From contig CAWAND010000010.1 of the NCBI GenBank assembly GCA_963783335.1, positions 1,240,001-1,304,000 of the forward strand: DNA of 64,000 nt, read 5' to 3'. A program made the translations under genes and the position numbers. Origin of the DNA: CAWAND01 sp963783335 (lineage in GTDB: Bacteria; Chloroflexota; Anaerolineae; Anaerolineales; E44-bin32). How positions within the stretch are numbered: the stretch's first letter is position 1; every line of letters begins with the position of its first letter. Below, in pieces: positions 1 through 8,846 of the stretch. The notes below the pieces were generated by a model. That model was not told the DNA's origin. It worked only from the letters and a program-made list of their open reading frames with translations, and did no database searches.

Positions 1-254
1 TGGTCGCCTCGACTTCGGGCATGCTGAGCAGATCTTGGGCAACGCCGTCGTCAACCGAACTGTAGGCGATGTCGATCGTGTCCGGCTGGCTGACAATCAG
101 GTCGGCTTTGCTGCCGGTGAGCATGGATGTGTAGCCAGCATCAAGCCCCTGGGCGAGCGTGCCCAGGGCGATGATCGATGCCACACCCACGCTGATCCCG
201 ATGATCGTCAGGGTAGTGCGGCCTTTGCGGCGGAGGAGGTTCTTGATGACCATG
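1..254 (-). CDS. ABC transporter permease, MacB/FtsX family (N-terminal part)
   Basis: Only the first 84 or so codons are inside the window; the gene continues past position 1. It starts with a short basic segment (MVIKNLLRRKGRTTLTIIG) followed by a hydrophobic helix and an extracytoplasmic stretch (LGTLAQGLDAGYTSMLTGS), the usual start of MacB-type periplasmic-core permeases. Such proteins pair with a LolD/MacB-type ATPase in lipoprotein release, macrolide export or mechanotransmission; which of these applies cannot be told from this fragment. The ATG at 252-254 was chosen because the conserved N-terminus begins there. A CRP-like palindrome lies about 200 bases upstream. Confidence 0.8.
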
Positions 255-454
255 CCTGCGTCGACCCTTACGCAGAATGACCCCTGTGGTCATTATCCAA
301 GCTACAGGCTAGCACTTAGACGTGGATGCCGCCTGATCCGGGCCTGACAGCTTCCCACCCTGAGCCTGCCAAGGCACCTTCAGCGGAGTCTAGCCGACGG
401 ACGGTCCCGTGCACAGTGACAAAGCGCGCGAACGCGTTGTGAGGAAGTGGTACC

Positions 455-472
455 TTGTGAGGAAATTCACAA
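455..472. promoter_or_regulatory. CRP/FNR-like palindrome, copy 1
   Basis: TTGTGAGGAAATTCACAA is a perfect inverted repeat of six bases on each side of a six-base spacer, matching the TGTGA-N6-TCACA consensus of CRP-family regulators. The half-site TTGTGAGGAA is also present 19 bases upstream (from 436), giving a tandem half-site. It lies between the methyltransferase remnant and the permease that starts at 254, so it could control the permease. Binding is inferred. Confidence 0.6.
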
Positions 473-489
473 AGCAGCCCGGTGGCCAG

Positions 490-1472
490 TTAGGCCCCCT
501 GAGGCGGGGTCCCTGGGGACATACGAAGGCTGGTCAGGGTGCAGCGGCTTGCCGGAACGCTGCCGTCCTTGCTTTGCCGCGGATGAAACGTGATCTGAGT
601 TCCATCGTCGCGGCTGTTCTTAGACAGCGGCGATGCTCTGACCGGTAGAATGTGGCCTTTGTGGGTCATGTTGGGACCGCATTTCCGTTGGCCTCTTTGG
701 ATCGGGGAGCCCCCGACTTCGATGCATCCCGAATAGATCTTCGTCTGGTACCGGATGGTGACGTGCCCATCTTGTTGGTGCCGCCGAAAGGCATCTTCAA
801 TTGCCAGGACCATGGCGTTGTAGCCGGGATCATTCGGCGAGGGAGTGTAGGAAGAGGAAAACACGCGGCCCTTCAGCCCCTCGAGGTCGAGCTGCTGCTG
901 GTTGTCGAACGTCTGCATCTCGAAATCGCGGACAAACAGGTTCGCCAACTCCTGGTCGGAGATGGCCTGGTGATTCACGGCCTGGTAGTCCGTTCCGTGG
1001 GATTGCAGCAGGGCCTCATAGGCCTGCAAGAAGGCTGTGTCATTGAGGCGGTCGTTCCATATCAGGGCCAGCCTTCGAGGCTCGCGCAAGATCCTTCGAA
1101 ACTCATCCAGGGCCGGGTGGGTGTCGAACCAATGGAATGCCTGCGCCGCGACCACAAAATCCACCGAGCGTGCGGGAAGCGAAGTGGCCTCGGCGGTGGA
1201 GCAACTGGTACAAAGCGGTCGTGGCCCCCTAGCCTCGCTTCTGCCGCGGCTCGCATCTCGTCGTTGGGTTCAATCGCATAGACTCGTCCCACATGCTCCA
1301 GCAAGAGTTCAGTCAAGATCCCTGTTCCAGAGCCGATATCTGCGACGATGGAGGTTCTATCCAAGCCTTGAGCAAGCAGTGCGTTGATCGCTTCTGGAGG
1401 GTAGCTGGGCCGGTATTTGACGTAGTCAGCGACCCGGTTGGAGAAGCGTTGCGTGGGGTCCAAAGGAGGCAT
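490..1472 (-). pseudogene. class I SAM-dependent methyltransferase, frameshifted
   Basis: The N-terminal part (from ATG 1472) carries the SAM-binding glycine motif VADIGSGTGILTELL and an acidic loop (YAIEPND). Near 1195-1205 the frame breaks: the continuation, beginning in another frame with a stretch reading AEATSLPARSVDFVV and then AAQAFHWFD, is the normal next part of this family. A single missing base explains the change. The family is usually about 250 residues, which would end near 725; the frame stays open to 490 with a tail unlike the family, so the natural stop may also be damaged. The start is 6 bases after the oxidoreductase stop, so the two were probably co-transcribed. It may be a real pseudogene or an assembly error. 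Confidence 0.7.
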
Positions 1473-1478
1473 TGGGGT

Positions 1479-3580
1479 TTAGCTTCTATCTGACAGCGAG
1501 TCCCGGATCTTGTCCGCCGTGAACGGAATCTGCCGAAGACGTGCGCCACAGGCAGCGAAAATGGCATTGGCCACCGCCGGAGCGGTGCAGATCGAGGCCG
1601 GCTCGCCAGCGCCCACCAGGGGCTCGTCCGGCTGATTGAGCAGCACGGCCTCGATTTCCGGCAGGTCGGAAAAACGCAGGATCGGGTAAGTATCCCAATC
1701 AGAACTGGTGATGTGTGTCTCGTCGAAGGCGATTTCTTCGAAAAGTGCGCGGCTCAATGACTGGATCAGGTTGCCCTCGATCTGGTTGGTGACCCCATCG
1801 GGATTGACGATCAGGCCGCAATCGTGAGCGCTGATCAAGCGTTCCACGTGCACTGCACCGCGCTCCGGATCCACGCGGACCTGGGCCACTGTCGCCACGT
1901 ATGCGCCGTCGTTCTCATAGCGGGCGTACGCCAATCCCCTCCCAGTTCCGTCGGGCAATGGCTGCCCCCAGCCGGCTCGGTCGGCGGCGGCCTGGAGGGC
2001 GGCGATCCCACGCTCGTCGTCAAGGTGCTTCAGCCGAAACGTGAGCGGGTCCGTGCCCGCCACGTCAGCCAACTCGTCCATGAAGGATTCATTGGCGAAG
2101 GTGTTGGCGGCGCCGCCCAGGGTGCGCATCGCCGACGTCCGAAGCGGCATCTCGGTCAGCCAATGGGCCACCACGCGCTGATTGGGCAGGGCGTAGTCGA
2201 CAGGGGCGTTCCGATCGCCGCCGCCGAACCATTCTGGCTTCGGCGGGAGCAGGCCGTAAGCGAGCTGCCCTGCCAGAAGCTGACTGGCCATTCGGGGGCG
2301 GTTGCCATGGGTGGGCGACCAGACGTCGTGCTGCCAGGCGATGATCCGCCCCTGGGGACTCAATCTGCCGCGCATCTCCATCAGCATGGCCGGGGTGTAC
2401 GGCTCCCAAAGGAACTCGTCGCTCCGTGACCACTGGACACGCACCGGCCGGCCCAGCTTCTGTGATATCAAAGCCGCGTCGGCTGCGGCGTCATCGGCGC
2501 CGTTGTGGCCGTAGGAGCCGGACCCTTCGGCGTAGATCACGCGGACACTTTCCTCGGGCATCTTGAGCAGGTCCGCCAACGCTGCACGCAGGGGGTATGG
2601 GCCCTGGGTGCTGCTCCAGACCGTAGCGTGGTCATCGGAGACGTCGGCTACTGCGCATGATGGGCCGATGGAAGCATGGGCCTGGAAAGGCTGAGTGTAG
2701 GTGGCCTCCAGTTGGATATCGGCGTCCAGTGCGGAAGATTCGAATTCGCCTTCGTCGAAAGATATCTCGTCGATCGTATCCTGCTGCCGGATATGTTGAA
2801 ACAGTTCCTGCATCGGCGGTCGGTGCCCAATCTGCTTCCAAGTTACCTTCAGCGTATCGGCGGCGCGCGACGGCGTCGAACTCGCGTTCGGCGGCCACGG
2901 CCAGAAAATTCCCCTGCCTTACGATCTTCACGCCGGGTAGGGGCTCCGGGTCGTAGGCTTCGAGCGCCGCCCCCGGGTCGGGAGGTCGAACGACCCGAGC
3001 GTGGAGCATCCCCGGCAGACGGACATCGTGAACGTAGCCTGCTTGGCCCGTAAGCTTTCGAGGCAGGTCAATGCGCGGCAGCCTCTGCCCAACGATGTGG
3101 TAGCTGCTCGGGCGACTTGAGGGGAGCTTGGAGGCTGATCTCACGCTTGAACGGCCGGCCACCCATCAGGTCGGCATAGGAGATCGAACGCACGGGGTCG
3201 CGTACGACGCTGACCACACCCTCGTTCACGGTTAGCTCATCCAGCATGGCGTCGAGCTGGTCGGAGGCAGCCTCTAGCAGCGCCTGCCGGGCTTCGGCGC
3301 TGGCCTGACGCAGGGCGAATCCGCCGATCTGAAGCGTCGTGCTGCCGGCGGTGATCCCCTCGTCTGGGACCAGGTCCGTGTCACCCATCACCATCGTGAT
3401 CCGTTCGAACGGCACGTCGAGCTCCTCGGCCACGATCTGAGCCAGTGCGGTCTTGACGCCAGTGCCTAGCTCGACTTTGCCGCTGAAGACCGTCACGCTC
3501 CCGTCAACCTCGATTCGCAACCAGTCGTCAACCTGGTTGGCGACCGACAGCGCACCGGTTGGGGACCATTGGGAAGCCAT
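1479..3580 (-). pseudogene. xanthine-dehydrogenase-type molybdopterin-binding subunit (IorB/CoxL-like), two frameshifts
   Basis: Large catalytic subunit of a molybdenum hydroxylase, homologous to isoquinoline 1-oxidoreductase beta. It reads in three pieces: 3580 to about 3110 (substrate-side N-terminus, VELGTGVKTALAQIVAEEL), about 3110 to 2865 (KLTGQAGYVHDVRLPGMLH), and about 2865 to 1479 (QAHASIGPSCAVADV through GAGEPASICTAPAVANA). The Glu in GAGEPA is the conserved catalytic base of the family. The middle-to-last join is plain: the frame reading RAADTLKVTWK leads straight into the last piece. Each break is explained by one or two bases. All functional motifs survive, so the gene may be intact in the organism. 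It follows the 2Fe-2S subunit; no FAD subunit is present, as in IorAB-type enzymes. Confidence 0.75.
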
Positions 3581-4065
3581 GCGTCACATCCACTTCTTCG
3601 GCGAGGTAGATCGGCGGCGAGCTGGACGGCCCGCAGAATGCGAGCGTGTGCGCCACAGCGACAGAGGTTGCCGTCGAGTGCCTGGCGGATGTCCTCCGCC
3701 GATGGATGAGGGTGACGGTAGAGAAAGGCGGCGGTGGTCATCACCATTCCATTCAAACAGTAGCCACATTGGGCTGCCTGCTCGTCGATGAATGCACGTT
3801 GAATGGGATGAAGTTCGCGCCCAGCTTGCAGGCCCTCCAGAGTGGTGATGACCCCGTCCGTGGCCTCAGAGACCGGAAGCCTGCAGGACTGGACCTCGCG
3901 AGCCCCCAGCAGCACGGTGCACGCTTTGCAGGTTTCAGAGCCGCAGCCGAACTGTGGCCCGGTCAGACCCATCTCGTCGCGTAGGACGTACAGGAGAGGG
4001 GTTTCCGGCGCCCCTTCAACTGTGTGCGGTTGGCCGTTGACGGTGATCACGATCGGGTCGTTCAT
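3493..4065 (-). CDS. 2Fe-2S subunit of molybdenum hydroxylase (IorA-like)
   Basis: Small electron-transfer subunit carrying two [2Fe-2S] clusters. The plant-type ferredoxin motif is GCGSETCKAC followed by a fourth Cys about 12 residues on (residues ~40-60); the second cluster uses CGYC and CRC (residues ~98-133). Electrons pass from the molybdenum centre of the adjacent large subunit to an outside acceptor. ATG 4065 was chosen over an upstream in-frame ATG at 4533 because it has GAGGTGG about 8 bases before it and begins at the family N-terminus. Homology ends near residue 155; the last ~35 residues overlap the start of the large subunit out of frame and look unnatural, so a small indel near 3600 is possible. 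Confidence 0.85.
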   Translation of the reverse strand: MNDPIVITVNGQPHTVEGAPETPLLYVLRDEMGLTGPQFGCGSETCKACTVLLGAREVQSCRLPVSEATDGVITTLEGLQAGRELHPIQRAFIDEQAAQCGYCLNGMVMTTAAFLYRHPHPSAEDIRQALDGNLCRCGAHARILRAVQLAADLPRRRSGCDAWLPNGPQPVRCRSPTRLTTGCESRLTGA

Positions 4066-4536
4066 AGTCGCCACCTCACGTTCGAAAAGATGAGGGCCTA
4101 TGGGGCCGGCCGCAGGCGGGAGGATGACCGGCAAGGTTGCATTGACCCGGTGGGTGCTGCCCGCCTGCCGTGACGACACGCATGCCAACGCGCTCTGCCC
4201 AGGACCCCATAGTTTCAATGTAACAGAGCCCAAAAGAGCGGAGGAGGATCGGCTTGTGAAAACCTTCACAAGGTTCAGTGCATGCCCTGGCGCTCCTGCG
4301 CCGCAGGGGGTACGTCGCGGAAGCCAGCCCTTTCGAACGACCCCGGCGAGCCCTTGGGCGGACAGCAGCGCGCCCGGGGTCTCCGGATCGCCCCCCACGA
4401 CGTTTCCCTCCTTCGCCCGGGCGTAGTCCGCGGCGGCTTCCGGTACCGCTCCAGGCCGGTCTGCGCGCTCCAAACGGACTGGGCTAGGGGGCAGATTTGG
4501 CTGGGTGTTGGCCGCTGGTAGCCACGAGTTCAACGC
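4066..4536. other. intergenic region without a supported gene
   Basis: This 471-base stretch separates the spermidine-synthase-like gene from the 2Fe-2S subunit gene. It contains one CRP-like palindrome (4254-4271). A minus-strand frame stays open across it, but the composition is low-complexity Pro/Ala/Arg and resembles no family I know, so I do not call a gene. Confidence 0.5.
4254..4271. promoter_or_regulatory. CRP/FNR-like palindrome, copy 2
   Basis: TTGTGAAAACCTTCACAA; the dyad extends by one more base pair on each side (C at 4253, G at 4272) and the inner spacer adds further symmetry. It is centred about 197 bases upstream of the 2Fe-2S subunit start at 4065, so it is a candidate operator for the molybdenum enzyme genes. 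Confidence 0.6.
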
Positions 4537-6678
4537 TCACTTCAACACGGCCAGCAGATTGCTGTAGTTGTCCGTCCAAACAGGAAGACTGGCGGGAATT
4601 GCCGGGCGGGGTGAGGCGCGGGCGATGATGTTGGGGTTGGACAGGAAGGTCTGATTGTTGGTGAGCAGCATCCACACTGAATCGTAGCTCTGCAGCCCAT
4701 CGCCGGCATCTTCTATCTTGACCGCGCTAAGATCGAAGGCGTCCGCCAGCCGGTAGACCTCCAGCGCCAGGTCGAAGTTCCGGTTGGAAACGTGAACGGC
4801 GATGATCCCGCCAGGGGCCAATTGCTTCAGGTAGATCTCGAACGCTTCGCGGGTGAGCAAATGAAGTGGGATTGTGTCCCCGCTGAAGGCGTCCAGCACC
4901 AACAGATCAAAGGCCTCCTGATTGCCTTTCGCCAGCTCGTCCTCCAGTGCCAGGCGGGCATCCCCTTGGACGACATCCACTTGGGCCGGCGTGTCGGACA
5001 GGAACGAGAAGTATCCGCCTTCGCCTTCGGCAATGCGGATGACGTCCGGATTGATTTCGTAGAAGCGGAACGTATCGCCCGGCTGTCCGTAAGCGGCGAT
5101 CACGCCCACGCCCATTCCCAAGCCGCCGACCCGAATCGAGCCGGGCCGCACCGGATTCTGGAGGAACGCCAGGCCGACGCCGCTTGTGTCGCTGTAGAAG
5201 GCTGTGGGCAAAACGCGAAATCGGTCGGCAGCAAATTGAAAGCCATGCACTGTTTTGCCGTGGGTGAACTGGTAGGCCAGGATGTCCGGCTGATCGGTGT
5301 TGATGGCCCAGACGCGCGAGATTCCGTAGAAGCTGCGCAGGGAGAGCAATGCGGCTGAACCGGTCGTTCGCATAATCAGCAGGGTGAGACCTGCCAGCAG
5401 GACCACCAAGCCGGAGGCCGACCAGACGGCAGGAGTTATCCGACGGGGAATGCGGTTGGCCGGACGTCGGCCACCACGCTTGCGGCGCTTGGGCGCCTCG
5501 CCGGGTCGTTCGCGTATCAAGATCACGGTCATGAGCAGCCCGGCTGCCACCAGACTCCATTGCAGTTCCCAAAAGCCGCTTGAAAACAGGGACGGCGCGA
5601 GCAGGGTGACAAACATTCCGCCCAGGGCCCCGCCGATGGCGACCATTAGATAGAAGGCCGAAAGGAAGCCGGGCAGTGGCCGCAGACGGTAGAGTTCGTT
5701 GTGACACAGCATACAGGCGACGAAGAGCAGCAGCGTGTAGGCGGTCAGTTGTGTGGCCAGGCTGAACGGGGGAAAGCGCACCAAGGACCACAAGCTGAAC
5801 AAGCTCAGGGCGCCAAAGGCGACCAAGTAAAGACGGCGATCGTAGAATCGCTCCCCGGAAAAGGCAAGAACGAAAGTCAGCAGGTAAACCGCCAGCGGCA
5901 GTACCCACAGGAACGGAATGACGGCCACCTCCTGCGTCATTTGATTGGTGACCGACACCAGAAGAGATGAGGCCACAGCAGCCAGCCCAACCCAGAGCGC
6001 ATACTGCTGCCAGGTTGGTCGCTGACTGACAGCGGGGGACTCCTGCCGGCTGGCTTTGATGTCGGCCGGCGGGCCGGAGGCGCGCCACGCCAACACCCCG
6101 GCAGCCACCGCGAACAAAACGTATGCCACCGCCCAGACATCAGCTTGCACGCGCAGTGTCATCAGAGGCTCAAACACAAGCGGGTAGCTCACCAGTGCCA
6201 GAAGTGAGCCGACATTGGACAGGGCGTACAGGCGGTAGGGCAGTGGGTCGCCGTGTTGGCGGAAGAACCAGGTCTGCATCAGCGTGCTGTTGGCTGACAG
6301 GATCAGGTAGGGTACGCCCACGGCAGCCGCCAAGATCCGAAGAATGCCCGGGATCGGGGCCGCTCCCAGCGTCGGCCGCCAACTCGGGTCCGGCGTCAGC
6401 GGGGATGGCCAGGAGAAGGCGGTCAGGGCGACCAGACCCAGGGATACTGCCAGAGCGCCCAGGTGAATGCGGCCCTGCATCCTTGGACGCAGCTTGGTGA
6501 CCAGCCAGGTGGCGTAGGCATAGCCTGCGGTGAGCAGCGTCTGGAAGAACAGCAGCACGGTCGACCAAACCATCGGCGTGCCGCCAAACCAGGGCAAGAT
6601 GACCTTGCCGATCAGAGGCTGAACCTGGAACAGAAGAAATGCCGAGAGCAAGACGCTCAGTGTGTAGTCAATGGGCAT
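4537..6678 (-). CDS. membrane-fused spermidine-synthase-like protein
   Basis: A protein of 713 residues with an N-terminal half of many hydrophobic helices (residues ~1-440) and a C-terminal Rossmann domain of the polyamine synthase/methyltransferase fold. Motifs include GLGMGVGVIAAYG (nucleoside-binding loop), RFYEINPDVIRIA, QGDARLALEDE and LLVLDAFSGDTIP. This fused family is widespread but its reaction is not established; true spermidine synthase activity should not be assumed. ATG 6678 was chosen instead of an upstream ATG (6756) because the first membrane helix begins there and a TAAGAT box lies only 8 bases before it, suggesting a leaderless or nearly leaderless mRNA. A CRP-like palindrome is centred about 93 bases upstream of this start. 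Confidence 0.8.
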   Translation of the reverse strand: MPIDYTLSVLLSAFLLFQVQPLIGKVILPWFGGTPMVWSTVLLFFQTLLTAGYAYATWLVTKLRPRMQGRIHLGALAVSLGLVALTAFSWPSPLTPDPSWRPTLGAAPIPGILRILAAAVGVPYLILSANSTLMQTWFFRQHGDPLPYRLYALSNVGSLLALVSYPLVFEPLMTLRVQADVWAVAYVLFAVAAGVLAWRASGPPADIKASRQESPAVSQRPTWQQYALWVGLAAVASSLLVSVTNQMTQEVAVIPFLWVLPLAVYLLTFVLAFSGERFYDRRLYLVAFGALSLFSLWSLVRFPPFSLATQLTAYTLLLFVACMLCHNELYRLRPLPGFLSAFYLMVAIGGALGGMFVTLLAPSLFSSGFWELQWSLVAAGLLMTVILIRERPGEAPKRRKRGGRRPANRIPRRITPAVWSASGLVVLLAGLTLLIMRTTGSAALLSLRSFYGISRVWAINTDQPDILAYQFTHGKTVHGFQFAADRFRVLPTAFYSDTSGVGLAFLQNPVRPGSIRVGGLGMGVGVIAAYGQPGDTFRFYEINPDVIRIAEGEGGYFSFLSDTPAQVDVVQGDARLALEDELAKGNQEAFDLLVLDAFSGDTIPLHLLTREAFEIYLKQLAPGGIIAVHVSNRNFDLALEVYRLADAFDLSAVKIEDAGDGLQSYDSVWMLLTNNQTFLSNPNIIARASPRPAIPASLPVWTDNYSNLLAVLK

Positions 6679-6762
6679 GGACGGCCATCTTACCGCATGT
6701 GGCGCCCATGGGGGGTAGCCATTCTCTGGACTGCATCCAGGAAGAACATTGCGCAACGGGCA

Positions 6763-6780
6763 TTGTGAAAATTATCACAA
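6763..6780. promoter_or_regulatory. CRP/FNR-like palindrome, copy 3
   Basis: TTGTGAAAATTATCACAA, perfect arms around an AT-rich six-base spacer. It lies in the gap between the lipoprotein stop (6798) and the start of the spermidine-synthase-like gene (6678). If transcription starts at or near that start codon, the centre is about 92 bases upstream, a spacing also used by class I CRP sites. Confidence 0.65.
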
Positions 6781-6797
6781 ATTGGACCGTACATCCT

Positions 6798-7328
6798 TCA
6801 GAAGGCACAGTCATCGGGGAGGGGCGGCGCAGTCTCAAGCTGGGGGGCAAAGCTCGGCGGGACGTTGACCGGGGAGAACCCTGCCCCGGCCGACCCTTGG
6901 GCGCCGGATGCGGCGTAGCCATCCGGGTGCATATGAACGCGGACGAACACGTCATCGGCCGAGGCGACGCGGACGGGGCCACCCGAGCGGGCGAACGGCT
7001 GCTCGTCAACGTGGCTGTGGAGCAGGATCCGGCGGTAGAGCAGGTCGCCGTTGGGCGTCACCACCTCCCACCAGTCTGCGTAGCGATCGCAGCCCGTGTC
7101 AGGGCTGGCGATCTCAACTGCGAAAGTGAAGGCCCCTTCTTCCCCGCTGACGTCGACCGATATCACTCGTGCTTGTGCCGAGTCCGACTCAGCCTCGTTT
7201 TGGGGACGCTCACCCTGTGACTGGGCAGCAGACCCAGTGCACGCGCTGAGCCAACCCGCAGCCGCCAGCCAGGCGATCCGGATCCCGAGCCCCAGCACCC
7301 GTTGGCGGTGACTTCTGGCCTGTCTCAT
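6798..7328 (-). CDS. hypothetical lipoprotein
   Basis: A 176-residue protein with a basic N-terminus, a hydrophobic signal segment and a lipobox (GWLSAC, Cys at about residue 30), so it is probably an exported, lipid-anchored protein. The mature part contains a small beta-rich segment (ISVDVSGEEGAFTFAVEIASPDTGCDRYADWWEVV), then HSHVDEQPFARSGGPVRV. I recognise no family with confidence. It precedes the spermidine-synthase-like gene on the same strand with 119 bases between, including a CRP-like site. No clear Shine-Dalgarno sequence is seen before the ATG. Confidence 0.65.
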   Translation of the reverse strand: MRQARSHRQRVLGLGIRIAWLAAAGWLSACTGSAAQSQGERPQNEAESDSAQARVISVDVSGEEGAFTFAVEIASPDTGCDRYADWWEVVTPNGDLLYRRILLHSHVDEQPFARSGGPVRVASADDVFVRVHMHPDGYAASGAQGSAGAGFSPVNVPPSFAPQLETAPPLPDDCAF

Positions 7329-7585
7329 CCGAGGAGTCGAGGACGGGACGGGGAGAGGTTCTGTTTCATGATGACCTCACACATCGGTGTGCCGCATTGG
7401 CGCCGGAGGAGTCGAAGTCGGAAATTGTGGGCGAGCCGAGCAGCGCGATTCCGCTGGCATCCAGTATTGTGCCCAGGTCTATCGATACCAGGGCGGTTGG
7501 ACTCCTGAGCGGATCCCAGCCCAAGCGAGGGCGCGCGCCGCCCAGTCTAAGCCGATCGGGGAGTCCTGGCAAACCAAACTGAGGG

Positions 7586-8014
7586 TTAGTGCGAGCTGAT
7601 GTTGAGCCACGAGGCGACGATGAACAGGCCAGCGTACAGGTACCATAGCGGGCGGCTGATCATCCCAACCGGCCACCAATAGAACATGACGGTCGCCAAA
7701 TAGAGCAGCACATACGGCACCATGATTGGCCAGACCACGGGCGATCGCCAGGTGGTCAGGTGGGCAATGTATTCGACGCTGAAGCCAAACACGGCGAAAG
7801 CAAGATACAGGATGCCTCCCACCCACAATGGCCAGGGAGCGCCTTGCTTCCACAAGTACCAACTCAAGGCGACGGCAGGCAGGCTGAGCGCGTAGACCAC
7901 CCAACCCCATTGGAACGTGTAGGCCTCGAAGGCCCACTTCCGCAGGGCAAAGTGGACGATCAGGACGGCTTGAAAGAAGAAAGCCCAAGCGACAAAGGCT
8001 GTCTCACTTCTCAT
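7586..8014 (-). CDS. small integral membrane protein
   Basis: A 142-residue protein with about four or five hydrophobic helices (for example VYALSLPAVALSWYLW and VPYVLLYLATVMFYWW). It has no catalytic motif that I recognise. The ATG at 8014 has a perfect AGGAGG 7 bases upstream, which decides the start over an in-frame ATG 45 bases earlier. The 257 bases between its stop and the lipoprotein start (7328) hold nothing I can support. Confidence 0.75.
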   Translation of the reverse strand: MRSETAFVAWAFFFQAVLIVHFALRKWAFEAYTFQWGWVVYALSLPAVALSWYLWKQGAPWPLWVGGILYLAFAVFGFSVEYIAHLTTWRSPVVWPIMVPYVLLYLATVMFYWWPVGMISRPLWYLYAGLFIVASWLNISSH

Positions 8015-8110
8015 CAGAGTACCTCCTGCGGCCAAACCGGTCGATGGCCGGCGCGACAAATCGCCTCCCGTGTCCGGAGGAAATCATCCTCGGCTTAGCG
8101 AACCAGCCGG

Positions 8111-8530
8111 TTAAGTTCGGGCTGGGCCGTGTCGCAATTGGGCCAGAGGTGGCAGGGAAGCCACAAGAATTAACAATCCCAGACCCAGATAGAAGACCTG
8201 CAGATTGCGGGCCACACCGACCGGCGAGCCGATCACCATCACCTCGACCACTTCAAAGAAGATGATCGCCAGACCAGATACGGCAGTTGCCGCGGGCGCA
8301 AAGCGGTGGCGTTTGGCGACCAGAACGGCTCCAACAACCGCCAACCCGCCGACGACAACCATGAGCGACAGGCCCGGAATCAAGAAACTCGTGAAGATCG
8401 ATCCAGACAAATAGGCCACCGGCATGGCCAGCAGACCGGTGATGAGGCCGATCCCGCCGCCGATGGCGGTCAGGGCGAGGAAGCCCTCGAGAAGGATGAG
8501 AAGGAGGCGAGACACGCGTCGCGTCATCAT
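8111..8530 (-). CDS. small integral membrane protein
   Basis: A 139-residue, strongly hydrophobic protein with about four transmembrane helices: LLLILLEGFLALTAIGGG, the FLIPGLSLMVVVGGLAVVGAV region, SGLAIIFFEVVEVMV and VFYLGLGLLILVASL. Composition and helix pattern are like small DoxX- or hypothetical YrdB-type membrane proteins, but no family signature is certain. GGGAACTGAA precedes the ATG as a weak ribosome-binding site. It is separated by 96 bases from the next small membrane protein gene and may share its transcript. Confidence 0.65.
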   Translation of the reverse strand: MMTRRVSRLLLILLEGFLALTAIGGGIGLITGLLAMPVAYLSGSIFTSFLIPGLSLMVVVGGLAVVGAVLVAKRHRFAPAATAVSGLAIIFFEVVEVMVIGSPVGVARNLQVFYLGLGLLILVASLPPLAQLRHGPART

Positions 8531-8846
8531 TTCAGTTCCCTTTTCGCCCTCGGTCTGAATGGTTCAGGGCGCGCCAAGCTAGGTTTGCCATACGCGGTCC
8601 ATGTGCCATCAGTCTATGCAGACTCGGCCAAGCGCGGCAGTGTCGCTTGTCACGTAGCTTTGTCACGGGCCATGAGTGAGTCCAGGCTAGGCGGAGGGCC
8701 GATGAACACCGGCGCAGCAGCCCATGGAATTGGAAGGCGTCGACGGGGTTGATTGGGTGTTAATGGGACCGGATGGTACGCAATTACGAGCAGCTTGATG
8801 CTAGAATCGCGCGCACAAAACACTTCCTTCGAAGGTGGAGCACCAC
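8531..8846. other. divergent intergenic region
   Basis: 316 bases between divergently oriented genes (membrane protein at 8530 minus, ABC exporter ATPase at 8847 plus). The only feature supported here is the extended -10 element at 8799-8807. No open frame in it looks coding. Confidence 0.5.
8799..8807 (+). promoter_or_regulatory. extended -10 promoter of the ABC-2 exporter operon
   Basis: TGCTAGAAT fits the extended -10 form (TG-N-TANNNT). Start of transcription would be near 8814, giving a leader of about 33 bases before ATG 8847. No convincing -35 hexamer is present, which is usual for extended -10 promoters. Confidence 0.5.

Noticed and set aside
1479..3580. Genuine decay of the molybdenum enzyme gene
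   Set aside because: All motifs remain and similar indels occur in essential genes, so I do not treat it as proven decay, although it is listed as frameshifted.
4065..4533. N-terminal extension of the 2Fe-2S subunit from an ATG at 4533
   Set aside because: The extension is low-complexity and unlike the family; ATG 4065 has a ribosome-binding site and matches the family start.
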